Positions 10,875-29,500 of a DNA stretch of 64,000 nucleotides are shown one piece after another. Origin of the DNA: Amyelois transitella (taxonomy: Eukaryota > Arthropoda > Insecta > Lepidoptera > Pyralidae); contig NC_083505.1 of the NCBI RefSeq assembly GCF_032362555.1, forward strand, positions 4,331,501 to 4,395,500. Reading direction: 5' to 3'. Both the position numbers and the translations under genes were made by a program. Every line of letters begins with the position of its first letter. Within the stretch, counting starts at the first letter, position 1. The notes below the pieces were generated by a model. It was not told the DNA's origin. It saw only the letters and a program-made list of their open reading frames with translations, and searched no databases.

Positions 10875-12774
10875 TTTCGCTTAAAGGAAAATTGTAGATT
10901 TTGAAATATTTTTTAATAAATTTTAAAACAATAGCGCACAAATAAAAAACGTCATAGCAACCCATAAATATTAGCTAGCATAGGATTAGCAACTCAATGA
11001 GACATTGTTGTCATGGCACTAGATAAATATTGTAGTAAAATCCAAAAACAGGATTCCTATTTTTTACTACGCTTTTATTATTGTGGTTAATAAGAGTATT
11101 ACAGTTAACTGCCAATTAACGAAAACCCCATAGAATATCGCGCCCTACCCATAAAAACCCTAATCTCATATTCAGAAATCAGTGCCCCAATTTAACTACA
11201 TACATATACGAGTCTAGAGTTATAGACAACGTTATCAGTATGTAAAGGTCGTTCATGGTTTTCTTCGTCTGTTCCTCGATGTCTGTTTGGGAGTGACATG
11301 ATACCTCTTTCGCAACATTCAACGTCTCATAATTGTTATGAGACGTTTTTGCGGTTGCAGTCCCATAATAATAATTGTGTGGACTAGATACCCATTTGAA
11401 GTGTTAAATATTAACCGTGATTAGAGAATGCTGTATACCTATTCCATTCAAATTAAAATTTTCATTAATTAGTATGGGATATTGCAAACAACTTATTGTC
11501 ATATCTTCTGGTTTCACAACATTAGTTGACGTCAAATAAATTACTTAAAAAAAGTTCACTGCCGCTTCTGAAGCGTGTGTGCAGTGCAGAAGATGCAGTA
11601 ACAAACTGCACTGCAGCATAAAGTCAAATGTAGGCAATAAAGCATATTAAAAAAAAAAGGTTTGATTAATACAAAACTTTATTCTTTCTCATAAACAATA
11701 ATGAATGTTTATGGCTAGTAAGATTCTTAACATCTAAGATCTTGAAGATATAAATGAATATTGAATTTAATCCAAACTTCGTGTAGTTATTTATTAGCTC
11801 TAAAGAGAATTTACAATTAGGTCGTTGTTTACCTAAACATTTTCTCTCAAAAATATAGCTGGATATTCAAATAGTGTTGAAATAGACCATACTGACGAAA
11901 AAGTTGCAAAAAATGCTTTCGATATTCAATTAAGTTACAAAAATTATCAGTGACAAAACACCACAATAGAATTAAATTTTTAGAAATGAAGCTTTTCCAT
12001 CATATTCATACTTAGTCCTATAGTTAATGTTATATACAATGCACGTACTAAATGAAATATCCATATAAAGAATAAGTTATGTACTATTTTAGGCGTACTG
12101 AAAAATGAAAATTATGTTATCAAGTGACTTACAAAAAAATATGGAGAAATAAATTGATATCTTATGGATAACTTTGGAGATGTTTAACAAATTGTAAAAA
12201 ATATAATGCAGGTAAATTTAAAATTGTTGTTGGAAATGCATTTCAAATATAATTATGAGTCGAAACTAGTAAATACACATTATTTGGAATGAAGTTTTTT
12301 TTTTTTAACCAATTACCATTAAAATTCTAAATTATTGTTCTTAATTTAACCTCATATTTCATCGATGTTTAACGCCTTCGTCGACGGCGAGAATCTCCAT
12401 TGTGTCCATTTTCTGTAATAAAAAAGAATATATAACGGTAAGAACGAAAATCTTAAAATTTTATTTATTAACCTAAACATATATATTTCCCTAATTTTCC
12501 CGTGGGTTAATAGCGCCTCGCACTTCAAGAGGAAAATAATTGCAATATAGTGATAGGCACAAGCCCATCTCCTATAATATCTAATGTGAGAGAATGTTAT
12601 GGGATATGCCAAACATGTTTGATACGACAATCGTTTTAGGATCAGTGAAGTTATTGATGCAAAATTAAAATAAAATTAAGAATGTGTGGCACATCTCATT
12701 AAATAAGGCAAGATGAGCAATTGTTAAAGAGGTGAGGTTAGCATTGGTTTAACGTAACAAACCTCGTAGGCCAT
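10875..12774. other. Intergenic DNA between TPGS2 5' end and Rm62 3' end
   Basis: No supportable gene. It should hold the TPGS2 promoter next to 10875 and the Rm62 3' UTR on the minus strand. A possible alternative last exon of Rm62 lies near 12371-12415, and a perfect 12 bp hairpin at 11321-11347. The rest is AT-rich with nothing I recognise. Confidence 0.45.
11321..11347. repeat. Perfect 12 bp inverted repeat with 3-base loop
   Basis: AACGTCTCATAA, TTG, TTATGAGACGTT form a perfect hairpin in otherwise featureless intergenic sequence. No U-tract follows that would suggest an RNA terminator, and the function is unknown. Confidence 0.5.
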
Positions 12775-18616
<5,842 letters not shown>

Positions 18617-19846
18617 AGTGTGTAATAAAATTCACTAAACTGCAATAAATCACTAAGAAATTATCACGTTTCAACAGTTTTGCATCCACGCCAAAGAACA
18701 GCCAAAAAAGAATCAAAATCAAAATGGCGTTTTCAAGAACGCGTTGTGGCTGTGTTGCCGTCTTCAAAATAATTTAAGGGCTCTGCTCAATATAATTTTG
18801 TTTTGTACTGTGTGTTATAAACGCGTGACAATATTTAAAATAGAATATTAAACTTATCTACAGGTTTATTTTTTAATAATAATAAATTTGAGTGCATTTG
18901 ACCTAAATCTGCCTTTTGGTAATCAAAATGAGGCAAATTGAGGTTAGGAAAGGTCTTACATTTCTATTAGATTCTGCTTTGGTTCTTCGCATTAAAGCTC
19001 GTTTTTCAGTTCAACAATCGCACTACCACAAACGTCAAAAATTACAAGGGAACAAGCTATAAGAGCGCCATCGATGCGATCATCTTTAACCGGCCGGCCC
19101 CAAATACAAGATACGAAGATGTTGCAAATCACAATTAAAAACGGTATTCATAAAAAAGGTTAAAAAAAGATTTAGCTGGGTCCCATCAAAAATAATTTTC
19201 ACCAAAAATTCAATATGAGATTGCTAGGCTAATAATTTAGCGCCGCTCTAATGTTACTGGTAGCGCAAAAGTAAGAGCCATCGGTTTTCATGTCGGAGAA
19301 TCTGAGTTTGATTCCTAGCAATAAATAATATTATATTTTTACTATTTTCACGGTGTTTGATGTTTATTTACTATTTTACATGGAGTTTCTGCCCCTGTAA
19401 CATGGAACACACGAAGACGTTTTTATCGCGCGAAAAAAAACTATCGCTGTCCCATTTACATCATTATAAAAAGCGAAACAGCGATAGTTTATTTATCGCG
19501 CGATGCACACACATCTGAGCCTTTTGTCTTGCCTATGCCACAACGTCCATGGTGCCTGCCTGCTGATTAATTTTTTAAGGCGACAACACTAGGCGGAATC
19601 CATTTTCTTCGTTGTTGTGACATTTTTGTATCGCTGTTCTAAAAAGATTTTTGTGAATAATTAAGATTCAGCCTTGAAATTCGAGAATTTAGTGATGACT
19701 GACTTTATAAACATTTACTGTTGAAGACATATTTCGTATGCGAACCGGAAAGAAATCAACAATGGGTTGAATAAGTGATTGCTATCGGCATACATTCATT
19801 ATCAATTTTGGTTTCATGGTTTTTTGTTTTCATATTACATATAACG
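18617..19846. promoter_or_regulatory. Head-to-head intergenic region of Rm62 (-) and Asx (+)
   Basis: About 1.2 kb separates the two ATGs, so both promoters and 5' UTRs should lie here. There is a patch GGCCGGCCCC near 19092 and an imperfect inverted repeat at 19425-19504. I could not place transcription start sites from sequence. Confidence 0.45.
19425..19504. repeat. 26-27 bp inverted repeat, possible MITE
   Basis: The left arm 19425-19450 begins ATCGCGCGA and ends CTATCGCTGT. The right arm 19478-19504 is its near-exact reverse complement, with few differences, around a 27-base loop. The sequence could be a short foldback or MITE about 340 bp upstream of the Asx ATG. Confidence 0.55.
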
Positions 19847-22800
19847 ATGGAACTGGATGTATCGCCAGCTGCAGACATGGAAAACAACATTGATTATTCA
19901 GACAATTCATCGGATAGTAAATACGTACCTTGTAACAATAATGAACAATCGTACTCTGTCATTCGAATTCCAGAAGATGAAGGAAAATCAAGTAAACACT
20001 CTAGGAAACAATCGAAAAGACGAAAAAAGAGTTCGAACCACACTAGACCTCTTCCGAGGATAATTGTGAAGCCGCTACCTCCGCCACCACCCCCAGAAAC
20101 TCGGGAGTGGACAGCAGCGACATCATGCTCGGAGACAACTTCTATACCGTCTACCATGCGGGAGGTGTTAGCCAGTATTCCAGGATTTTGTCTGAAACCT
20201 AGAAAAAGAAGTGGAAAGAAGCTATCTACTGCAGCTCAACTTCAACAAACTAGAGAAGGGTGTATTGATTTAGAAACACCTGATTCAATTTTAGTTAATA
20301 CAAATATTAGAGCTTTATTAAATAAACACACCTTTTCACTTCTTCCACCTTTGTATCAGTACAAACTTGGACAGTTATTGCCAAATGTGGATAGATTGAG
20401 TCCATCCGGACGATTAAACTCATCTAGTCTTAACAATGAATTCTTTGCTAGAGCTTGTTTGGAGTGGCAGGACTGCCTCTCGGGCGGAGAATTCACTCCT
20501 GAAAATCAACAAAAAATGAAGACTGAAGCTGAAAAAGAGAAAAGTAAAATTGACCCATGGAAATTAAAACACTTTGAACCAATTTGGGGAGAGAAGTCAC
20601 GAAGAGATAAATCCTCAATAAATCTTAACTCTGAAAGGCCATCTTTGAAAACAACTATAAAGTTAAGACCTACAGCATCTATTACAAGTAGCAGTACAGT
20701 ACCAAAAATTAAGAAAAGCAAATCATCCAGCAATAGCAAAAGAATGCGGTCTGTTGGTGCTGTCACAAGATCTTCTTCCAAAGCTGATGAGGTGCCAGAT
20801 GAGGCAATGGCTAATAAGTCATCAGCTCCATTGCCAGACTTGCTGCCTATCAAACATGTCAAAAGTCAAGGGTATGTAGATTGCCAGGTGGACTTTAGTT
20901 TTTCAGACTCATCATCAACTCAGAGAATGGATGATTCAGTTTCATCAACACCAGTTGATCCTCTCTTGTTGCCTGATGGAGAATCAGACAGGAATGATGT
21001 GAAACAAGAGCTCGATTTAAGTGTGGTAACCATTGAGGAATCTAGTATTTCAAAAGACTGTGAAGAGGACAAAGCAACAGATTCTGATAGCAATTTCCCT
21101 GAAAGTTCCAAAAGAATGAGTGATGACAATGATGATTATGTTGCTTGTGCTAAGAGAATAAGGTATGAAGATGAATATGAGTTAGACAATGCAAGATTTG
21201 TACCGCACAATGTTGTTGTTGAAACAGGTGGTCCTGAAAGTAATTGCTCAGATGTTGAAGTTAATTATGCAAATGGACATCTCCAGTCCAATGATGAACT
21301 GCACTTATATCCTGGCCAAGATTCTGGGGATACAAACAGTGAAGACAGTAAAGCCTATGATTATGATGAACAGAGTGTTTCTTCTATGTCTAGTTTAAAG
21401 ATTGAGGCCAATGTGAATATAGCGACAACTTCAGAAACACAAGGTCATGAAAAATTAGAGAACATGGATATTGCCAAAGATGAAATTAAAAGTTCTCCTG
21501 TCAATGTACATCAGGAAGAGTTTACAGAGTCTAAGGAAATTGTAGAAACAAAATCAACAACAAAAGATTCTAATGTTTTAGAACAGTTCAAAAAGCCACT
21601 TGATGATAATGTGACCTGTGAGATAATTGAAATAGTTCCAGAAAGTCCTCAAGTTTCACAAACTGCAAGCCATGCAGAAGACAAAAATGAAGGTGTGATT
21701 TCTGAGAAACCTGATGAGATTAACAGGCCATGTGAAAATATTGAAAATTATTATGATGAGCATTTTAAAGATGCTGAATCTTTTATTTTAGAAACAGGTG
21801 GCCTGTCTATTCTACCTACACGTAAGTATTGGTTCACAAAGTTTAATGTTCTAAGGTTGGATTGGTCATAAAATAATAAATAACTATATAATTAAATAAT
21901 AATTATTAAATTATTATTACAGAAGGAGAAGATATTAAGTATACACCACATCCAAATTTGATGGAACTATCATCATATATGAGTGAAACTAGTGAGTATG
22001 CATGTATGGTCTTATTTAAATTATCCCTAATAAATTTTTATTAAGCCAACAGAGGGTAGGTGAAAAGTATTTGTAAATTTTGTAGGAAATGTTACTAGTG
22101 AGATAATTGCAATAGTTTTAAAAGTCTAGTATAACCCACATTATTCGTTTTTTTTTTTTATAGTAATTGGCTATTGTGAGATATTTTAATATGATTATTT
22201 GTAATTGCAGATGTAACTGCAGTAGTAACAATGCCAATGACGCAAAACTCCTCAATCCCTATGATGGAGGTTACTAACACATCAGTGAGTACTCATTTAC
22301 AGTTTCGTTAATGAAAGGCTAAATAATTATTAAGTATGATATATTCTACCTAATGTATATCTTCACCTGTAAGATAAAAATTTCAAAATTAATAGAGGTT
22401 TAATATTAATATTTAAATTATAAAACTGGTTTTCTTTCTTTTACAATTGATTGTGAATTCTTGAGAAAAGAAGTCTAGATTTGTATCATTAATCAAGTGT
22501 AAATATTAGCATTAATATAAGTAGTAAAGTAAGAATAAAAAGAATTTGTGTAATAACATAACTTTTTGTATATTACAGATAGTCTCTTATCCTGACGACC
22601 AGATGCAGGACCCAGCAAAACCTAAGAACTCATCAGTGCCATGGAAAAATGAAAATGATTGGTCCAACAATGAAAATATAATGTCCTTACATACATTTTC
22701 AAATGCTAATTCGGACAGCACTAAGTATGTGAGTGAAGACTCGAAAACTAGTATGGACGATGTAAATATGAATGACGAAAATTGTATGTACAAGGAAGAC

Positions 22801-25800
22801 AGGGATGCTAATTTCAACATGGAATCATCAAACTCGTCTGAAAGTTGCCAGTCCATGAAAGATGCTTCAATAAAATTAGAAATTGATACACCTACAAGTT
22901 TGGTATCAACTTCTAGTGTAAGCAACCCTCCCGTAAACTCTACTACTATGGCATTAAGTGCAAGGCAGACAGGGAAGAAATCTAAGTCTGGAAAAGAATC
23001 TTCTAGGTAAGCCTTTGTTATATTATGCTGAGCACTATCTTTATTTTGCTTCAATATGAAATTATCCAATTCACATACTCTGTATTCAGTTACTTTGCTA
23101 ATACTGCTACTTCTGGGGATTCAAGATTGGGTTTTTGTATACATTTTTTGATATATTGAGTTCTCTAATGACTGGGAAGCCAAATTAAGATTACTGCTTT
23201 TAGTATTTAGTGAATCAATACGACTTTCAGGAGCCGAAGCTCAAACAAGGTTCCCCCCGGCGCGGTGAACCTCGAGCGCAGCTATCAGATCTGCCAGGCG
23301 GTGATCCAGAACAGCCCGAACCGGGACGCGCTGCGCGGGCAGCTGCGGCCGCCGCCCGCGCTGCTGACGCGGCCGCGGGGCAGCCGCGCGCCCGCGCCCG
23401 CGCCGCCCGTGCTGCTGCGGCAGCTGCCAGTGTCGGTCGTGCCTCACAACGAGGTTTGCTACTGGTTAATTCATGATAAGCATCGCTTGACGTACCCTAG
23501 GCTTGGTTCTGGTCTAGCTTATAGGTTGTAGATTTTGGGAGACAATATTTTTAAGGATTATCACTTCGAACTAGTGTCCGACCGAAGCTTCGGCTTCGGC
23601 TTCGGCTTCGGCCACCTTCGGCCAAAAAATCCACCTTCGGCGAAACATTCGGCTTCGGCCCAAAATCCGGCCGAAGCCGAAGGTTTCGCCGAAGGTCCGA
23701 GCGACCGTCGAGATTGAACGAACTGTTACGAAAGACATGAGGCGGCGGGGAGTCACTGTCAAAATATCACATTGCTGATTGCATGCATCAAAACAAGTCC
23801 GTACGTGTATTTAAACGAGTGTTTTTGTAAGAAATCAAATCATTATTTTTACCAGTAGGTAAATCACAAACTTTTATCTATACATATAATAAAACAGTAA
23901 AAATATTTTGTCTGTACATTTAGTATTTTCGACTGAAATGGATAGAGGGACACTTAGAATGAATAATAGAAAGCAAAAATATTTTTTTTTAATTTCTTGT
24001 CTGTCTGTCTGTATGTATGATCACGATTATCTCCGAAAGTACTAAACCGATTTACTTCAAACTTTCACCAATTGCTTTGTTTTAACTCAGAATAACATTT
24101 AAAGTTAGTTTCATCAAAATCGGTTCACAAAAAAAAAAGTTATCGACATTTGAATGAACTCAAGGCATCAGTATGCCGGCAAATAAGTTACGAAATTAAA
24201 AATTCAAAGTCATTTATCATTATACGACGGCATTATACCTATAATATTCAAGTCTGTTGGCTCTGTCTACCCCGCAAGGGATAAAGACGTGACCATATGT
24301 ATGTAGTCTACTTTAATTTCGACACCAACGCAACGGCCAACGGCTTCGATGGTCCAGTGGTTAGCCCGTGAGACTGTGAAGTTGGCGGTCCAAGTTCGAA
24401 TCCCAACAATTACAAGATATTTTTTATTATTAAAAATATATTTTTTTTGTATTGTTTGAGTATTTTATGTAAAAAAACTGAAAATCAAAATACTACATAT
24501 AATAAAACGGTAAAAATATTTTTTCTGTACATTTAATATTTTGACTGAAACGGATAGAGAATTTTTTTTTTACTTTTTTTGTCTGTCAGTATCTGACTGT
24601 ATGATTAAAATTCAACTCGAAATTTACGCGGACGAAGTCGCGGGCAACAGCTAGTTTATCTCTTAACCAACCACCTCTATGATATATCATCAACTTCTAT
24701 ATGAGACAGTCAATATATAAACCTTCAATATTGAGGTTTTGAAATGATTTTAATATTAATTGTAGCTTGTAGACAATATTGAACAAAATTAATTACTGAG
24801 TGCTGAGAGAATATAAACCTTCGGCTTCGGCTTCGGCTTCGGCCGAAGGTTGTGGCGATAGCCGATTAATCGGCTTCGGCTTCGGCTTCGGCCAAAAATA
24901 GACCTTCGGTCGGACACTACTTCGAACACTATCAAAACGTTTGGCAATAGCAGATGGTATAATTGTTATTTTTTTGGTCAAATTAGACAACATGGTTCGT
25001 CACCAATTGCGTTTGGCAATAGCCATTTAACTTTATTTTTATTACTACTGGACCTCATTCTAATCTTAAAAGATGTTGTAGATTATTTTTTGTTCGTTTC
25101 TTTTCAGATTAATGAAAATAGATCAAACAACGTTGGTCAGTATATACTAGTGCAAAGAACGCCGAATGTAGCGCCACGGGCATCAAGTGCGCCTCCTTCA
25201 AACCAAAATTCTAATGTAGTAAGTGTGCTTTTGAAAAAGTATACTATGAAATACAATCTGCATGCCTTTTGTGTGAATTTGAACAAATGGAGCATGGTCT
25301 GAAAAGTGATGCTTCCACCGCTCGAATCAGCCTCAATAATTTTTAAAGGCTGCAAAGAACCAGGCCCAATATTAATATTTGTCTATATACTATCTTCCAT
25401 ACTTATATTATAAATGTGTGTTTGTTTGTAAGGCTTCCACGTCAAAACTGAAATTTCCTTACATATAATATGGACAAAGGACACACACATATATTGTAAT
25501 AAATACACAGACTTTAACAAACAACCGTCATATATCAATACGTCGTCATACAACTTCATACTTCACATGGCGGCCCTGCCAGGATTAGGGACACGAAAAA
25601 AGTATCGATACTTTGTGGTATCGAGTATCTTACCTTTCGATACAGATACTTTTGTACTCGATACTTTGCATTCGATACTTTTACTCAATGAGTACTTTTC
25701 AACAAGTATCGTATCGAATAAATATCAGAAATTACCCACTTAAAACTTGCGACTTTACGGTTACGGCCATGCATGTTTATGGCAACGCCATCTAGTCCAT

Positions 25801-26541
25801 TCGTTCTGAACCATCTAACCTAAAACATTAAAATTCGTTCCTTCCGTGAGTGACCGCTCACCTTCGATTTTTTGCCGAAACGATTTTCACAGAGCAAACA
25901 TGAAACTTATACTTTTTCTACTATTCACCCCAGAAAAGAAGACAAAAGGGACTAAATCCATACAGCCATGTGTGTCGTGTTTATAAAATAAATCAATGAC
26001 GCAAAACGAAGTTTGCGCGGGGAGCTAGTTATTGCAAATAAAATAGTGTGCCAAAACCTTTTATTTTTATTTACTGGCTGATATTGATGTTCTGACGCGT
26101 TTCTGGTCATTTTCATAAGGCTCCAAGAAAAGTACTCGATACTTTGAAGTATCGATACTTTTGTTTCGATACATTTATGAGTACGATACTTTACATTCGA
26201 TATTACTCATGAGTACAGTATCGATACTTTCTATTCGATACCGTGTCCCTAGCCAGGATACATCTTTATTTAAAAGAGAGCAGAGTGTTAAACAAATTAG
26301 CCAGATCCATACTTCACATTTATTCATTGTTCTTGAAGCATATCGTTTTGGTTGGAGTTGACGATGTATCTTATCGGATTTATGTTATTTTCAGAGTGTA
26401 GCCAGATGTCGCAGCGTGGGCGCCGACGACGCCTGCGTGTGCAACCTGCGCGCCATGATCCTGTGCAAGAAGTGCGGCGCCTTCTGCCACGACGACTGCA
26501 TCGGCTCGGCCGAGCTGTGTCTCACGTGCCTCATACGCTGA
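19847..26541 (+). CDS. Asx: Additional sex combs (Asx/ASXL), seven exons
   Basis: Exons 19847-21821, 21923-21991, 22211-22284, 22579-23006, 23231-23453, 25108-25218 and 26395-26541 join in frame to 1,008 codons. The first in-frame ATG is 19847; the upstream codon at 19775 is GTG. The N-terminal [11 protein letters not shown] and a DEUBAD (ASXH) domain at about residues 140-245 ([53 protein letters not shown]) are diagnostic. Exon 5 holds the conserved [20 protein letters not shown] block. The last exon is the atypical PHD finger [20 protein letters not shown] followed by [14 protein letters not shown]. Asx activates the deubiquitinase Calypso/BAP1 in the Polycomb PR-DUB complex, which removes ubiquitin from histone H2A. 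The long middle part is acidic and Ser-rich. Introns 5 and 6 each carry a hAT-like insertion. Candidate polyadenylation signal at 27354. Confidence 0.95.
23877..24654 (+). mobile_element. Helitron nested in hAT copy 1
   Basis: Begins A|TCTATACATATAATAAAAC and ends GCGGGCAACAGCTAG|T, the TC...CTAG structure of Helitrons inserted between A and T. It has no RepHel gene here. The same Helitron is present, enlarged, in the second hAT copy. Confidence 0.75.
24342..24410 (+). repeat. tRNA-like SINE head inside the Helitron
   Basis: Contains TGGTCCAGTGGTTAGC (A-box-like) and GGTCCAAGTTCGAATCCC (B box). Related copies are at 48717-48781 (+) and 60731-60797 (-). I treat it as a SINE, not a functional tRNA, because it is embedded in mobile DNA. 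Confidence 0.65.
25586..26251. mobile_element. Second hAT-like non-autonomous element in Asx intron 6 (666 bp)
   Basis: Terminal repeats TAGGGACACG and CGTGTCCCTA, with an exact 8 bp target duplication GCCAGGAT at 25578-25585 and 26252-26259. Both subterminal regions are packed with GTATCGATAC-like repeats. The centre has no transposase that I can see. Confidence 0.85.
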
Positions 26542-29500
26542 CACCTCGCCGGTCTCCGCGAGCGACGCCTCACTCTGTGGGTATACGTAGTAACGTAGTA
26601 GTGTACTCAATACACAAGTAATGAGCTCAAAATGTACGCGATATCCAAAATTGTTGATACTGCTTGCTAATACATAATCTGACATCTTGCCTGTCACCGC
26701 GAACAACGCCTCACTTTGTGGGTATCAAATTTGGTACTGCTTTCTTGTACGAGGTTAATTTTTAATAAGTATATTCAGGATGGGTTCAGTCAGTAAAGAG
26801 AATCCGATAAAAGCATTCTTCGCAATAAGGTGTCAAAAGTTTTTCCCCTTATTTTATCATGATTTCGACCTTGGTTTCTATCGAAATTAGAGTCACAAAT
26901 TAGATCATAGAGGTTATAGCTTGTCTGTTCATGGAAATCCGTGGTCAAAATGTGACTACCCTTGAGCCTATATGTTAGGTTTAACGAATATACATACGCG
27001 GCAATTTTGTATTCATAGAAGCGAGTGTATGGGTAACGTATTCTCGTCAGTTTTCACAGTGGCAATATCAGTGTTTTTGTGGATTGATTCTGGACTGTTC
27101 GGACAATGGGTTGATAGAAATGGTGGTGCTATCTGTATGAATAACTCGGGAAAAGAACGCGTGTATATCTTATCATATGTCTGTAGAAGGCTTTAGAACA
27201 TAAAGCGATATTAAAGGGGTATTTATAAGATAATATTTAAGTATAGTATTGTAAATATAAGTTATGAGACGTGATGCGACTTAATTTAGCGTTTGTGTTG
27301 AAACTATTTGATTTAGTTGCTTGAACAACAGGGGAAGTATTCAAACGAGATTGAATAAACATATTTATTGCTCTGGGCAGATTTTTTTTCACTGTCATTT
27401 TTCTATAAAAATGTCTCTAATCAGCTATTTCGACAGTATGTACTTTAAATTTCATGTATTAATGCTATCTAGTCTGGAAATAATTCTGGCAATACTTAAT
27501 ATTCCATAGTTAAATATTACGAACCAGTTTCTCAATTATATTTTACTTTAAAATATGTGTTTTACACTGTGTTCATTGGTTTAGATAAACAGAAATTTAA
27601 AAGACTTCTATTCTAATTGTATTCACAACGTCAAGCTCATTTTTTCTGCTTAGCTGACAGTTAATTTGCAGATTAGCGGTTATACGAAATTTAAATTGCA
27701 TTTTAAAATGGGTTGTAGTCAAAGTTCTTTTTTCTTATATTGAAATGCCTACCTAAAATTTGTTTACTCTGATTATATACAAATTAAACATGAAAATTAC
27801 GACGATGTGAAGATTATTATCATAATTTGTTATGGGAATCTAGGCTGATTTCTTGAGCTTTGACTACAATATAATTTAAGATAACTGTGATTATTTATTG
27901 TTCCACTATTTCACGTAAATTGAAACAATTCATATCTTACCTAATTTTAGTACTTCTATATTATGGCAAATAATTTTTATGTTTTGTTACTATTAAGAGT
28001 AAGTACATGCAAGTAAGTTTAAGTATTTTGAATAAATCGAATTGCCATCATATTTTCATCACATTAAAATTAATTCTAATGTTATATTTTTTTATAATTT
28101 TGTAAGTATTTTTATGCACTTAAGAGTCTAGGTGATATATCCTAGTTTGTTAACAATTTAAATGATAATGCGCTAACTTTGCTAGATTTTAGCATCCATC
28201 ATCTCATGTTTAATTACGATTGTTCTAACTATTTAATATTTGTTTACACAGTGAAAGTTCGCACTGCACCCTTCTAACAATGTTTGAAAGACCGCTTGCC
28301 CATGCTGTCAACAGATTATAGTTAATAATAATTTTACATAAAACAATATTAATTTCATAATGTTGACTCATATATTATTCACTTATTTTGGAGTGCTTGT
28401 CACTACATTTTCCCATCTATTTATATTTAAGAATTAGCATATGTATGTACAGATATTTATTTATACGAGAAGGCTGAAGGATGAAACATCTGGTGGGAAG
28501 TAATTTATTAGTAATTCAAGACACTTGATAGATCGTAGTATAGATAAACACTTGTTATAACTAAGTTTTCATTATGGCGTGTACACTAATACGACACTAA
28601 GTTATGCAATATACATATTTATAGTTGTCTATAATATTTTTGTAAGAACCTTTTACAAAATGAGAAAAAGCTTTTGCTAATTATAAGTCACCATTGTAAT
28701 ATTGGAATTCCAAACGATATAATCTCTTCTGATCTCTCATTTTACGTAAATCTGTATCGCATAAGGTCCTCCTAGCTCATATTGTAAGTAGTTTATTATG
28801 TTACAATAAATTATAACGAAGATAACTGATTATCAAAAAATAACCTACATATATACAGGGCGTTACTGTTGAAATTACAAGTTAGAAATCGTGTGGCCGT
28901 TGTCTGATTATTGTCTAGACTTAGTATAATAATTTTCTAGATGACTGATGTTTACTTGGACAGTGACGGCACGATATCTTTTAAATATTTTGCCAATAGA
29001 GATTAGCCCCACCTCCATATGTCTACTACGCCCATCGCCTAGTTTACATAGTATTGCCTTACACGATTGTTTACAGAAACTGTAATTATAATTACACATA
29101 GAATAGGGTTTTAAAGTTAATAACACAAGTTGCTCACTCTATTTGAATGACAAATATACATCTATAGATATATGTAAGTATAATATCACAATTATAAATA
29201 CTTGTTATAGAGTATTGTAGATACTCGTGGCTGAATAAAAATATTAGATTATTTACATTATTTCAAGATAAGACCTGGTGTAATTTACAAATCCGGGTTT
29301 ATTTTACTATATATCCATTGCCTTTCAATATGTTTTAAATTCATTATAATTACCTGTATTAAAATAAATATGTATAAATGGATATATGAAAAACCTCATG
29401 ACAGCAATGTGTTGAATAGATAAAGGTATGTTTGAAGGGCTAGTAGGATGCTTAAAAATATATATTTTATTAATGATAATAACTAAGATTCAGTCCCTTG

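Larger units (their letters stand above)
23572..24919. mobile_element. Composite hAT-like transposon, copy 1 (1,348 bp)
   Basis: The ends are inverted: TAGTGTCCGACCGAAG and CTTCGGTCGGACACTA, each followed inward by CTTCGG repeats. An exact 8 bp target duplication, CTTCGAAC, lies at 23564-23571 and 24920-24927. Eight-base duplications and TAGTG-type ends are typical of hAT elements. No transposase frame is present. A Helitron (23877-24654) and a SINE head (about 24342-24410) are nested inside. It sits in Asx intron 5. Confidence 0.88.

Noticed and set aside
11240..11350. Possible minus-strand exon with a ~45-codon frame upstream of TPGS2
   Set aside because: TPGS2 exon 1 already has a good ATG and matches the family start; there was no donor in phase and no similarity that I recognise.
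23535..23762. Frames here and at 47732-48058 encoding FGFGFGFG or EAEAEAEA repeats
   Set aside because: They are translations of the CTTCGG hexamer arrays at the hAT ends, not genes.
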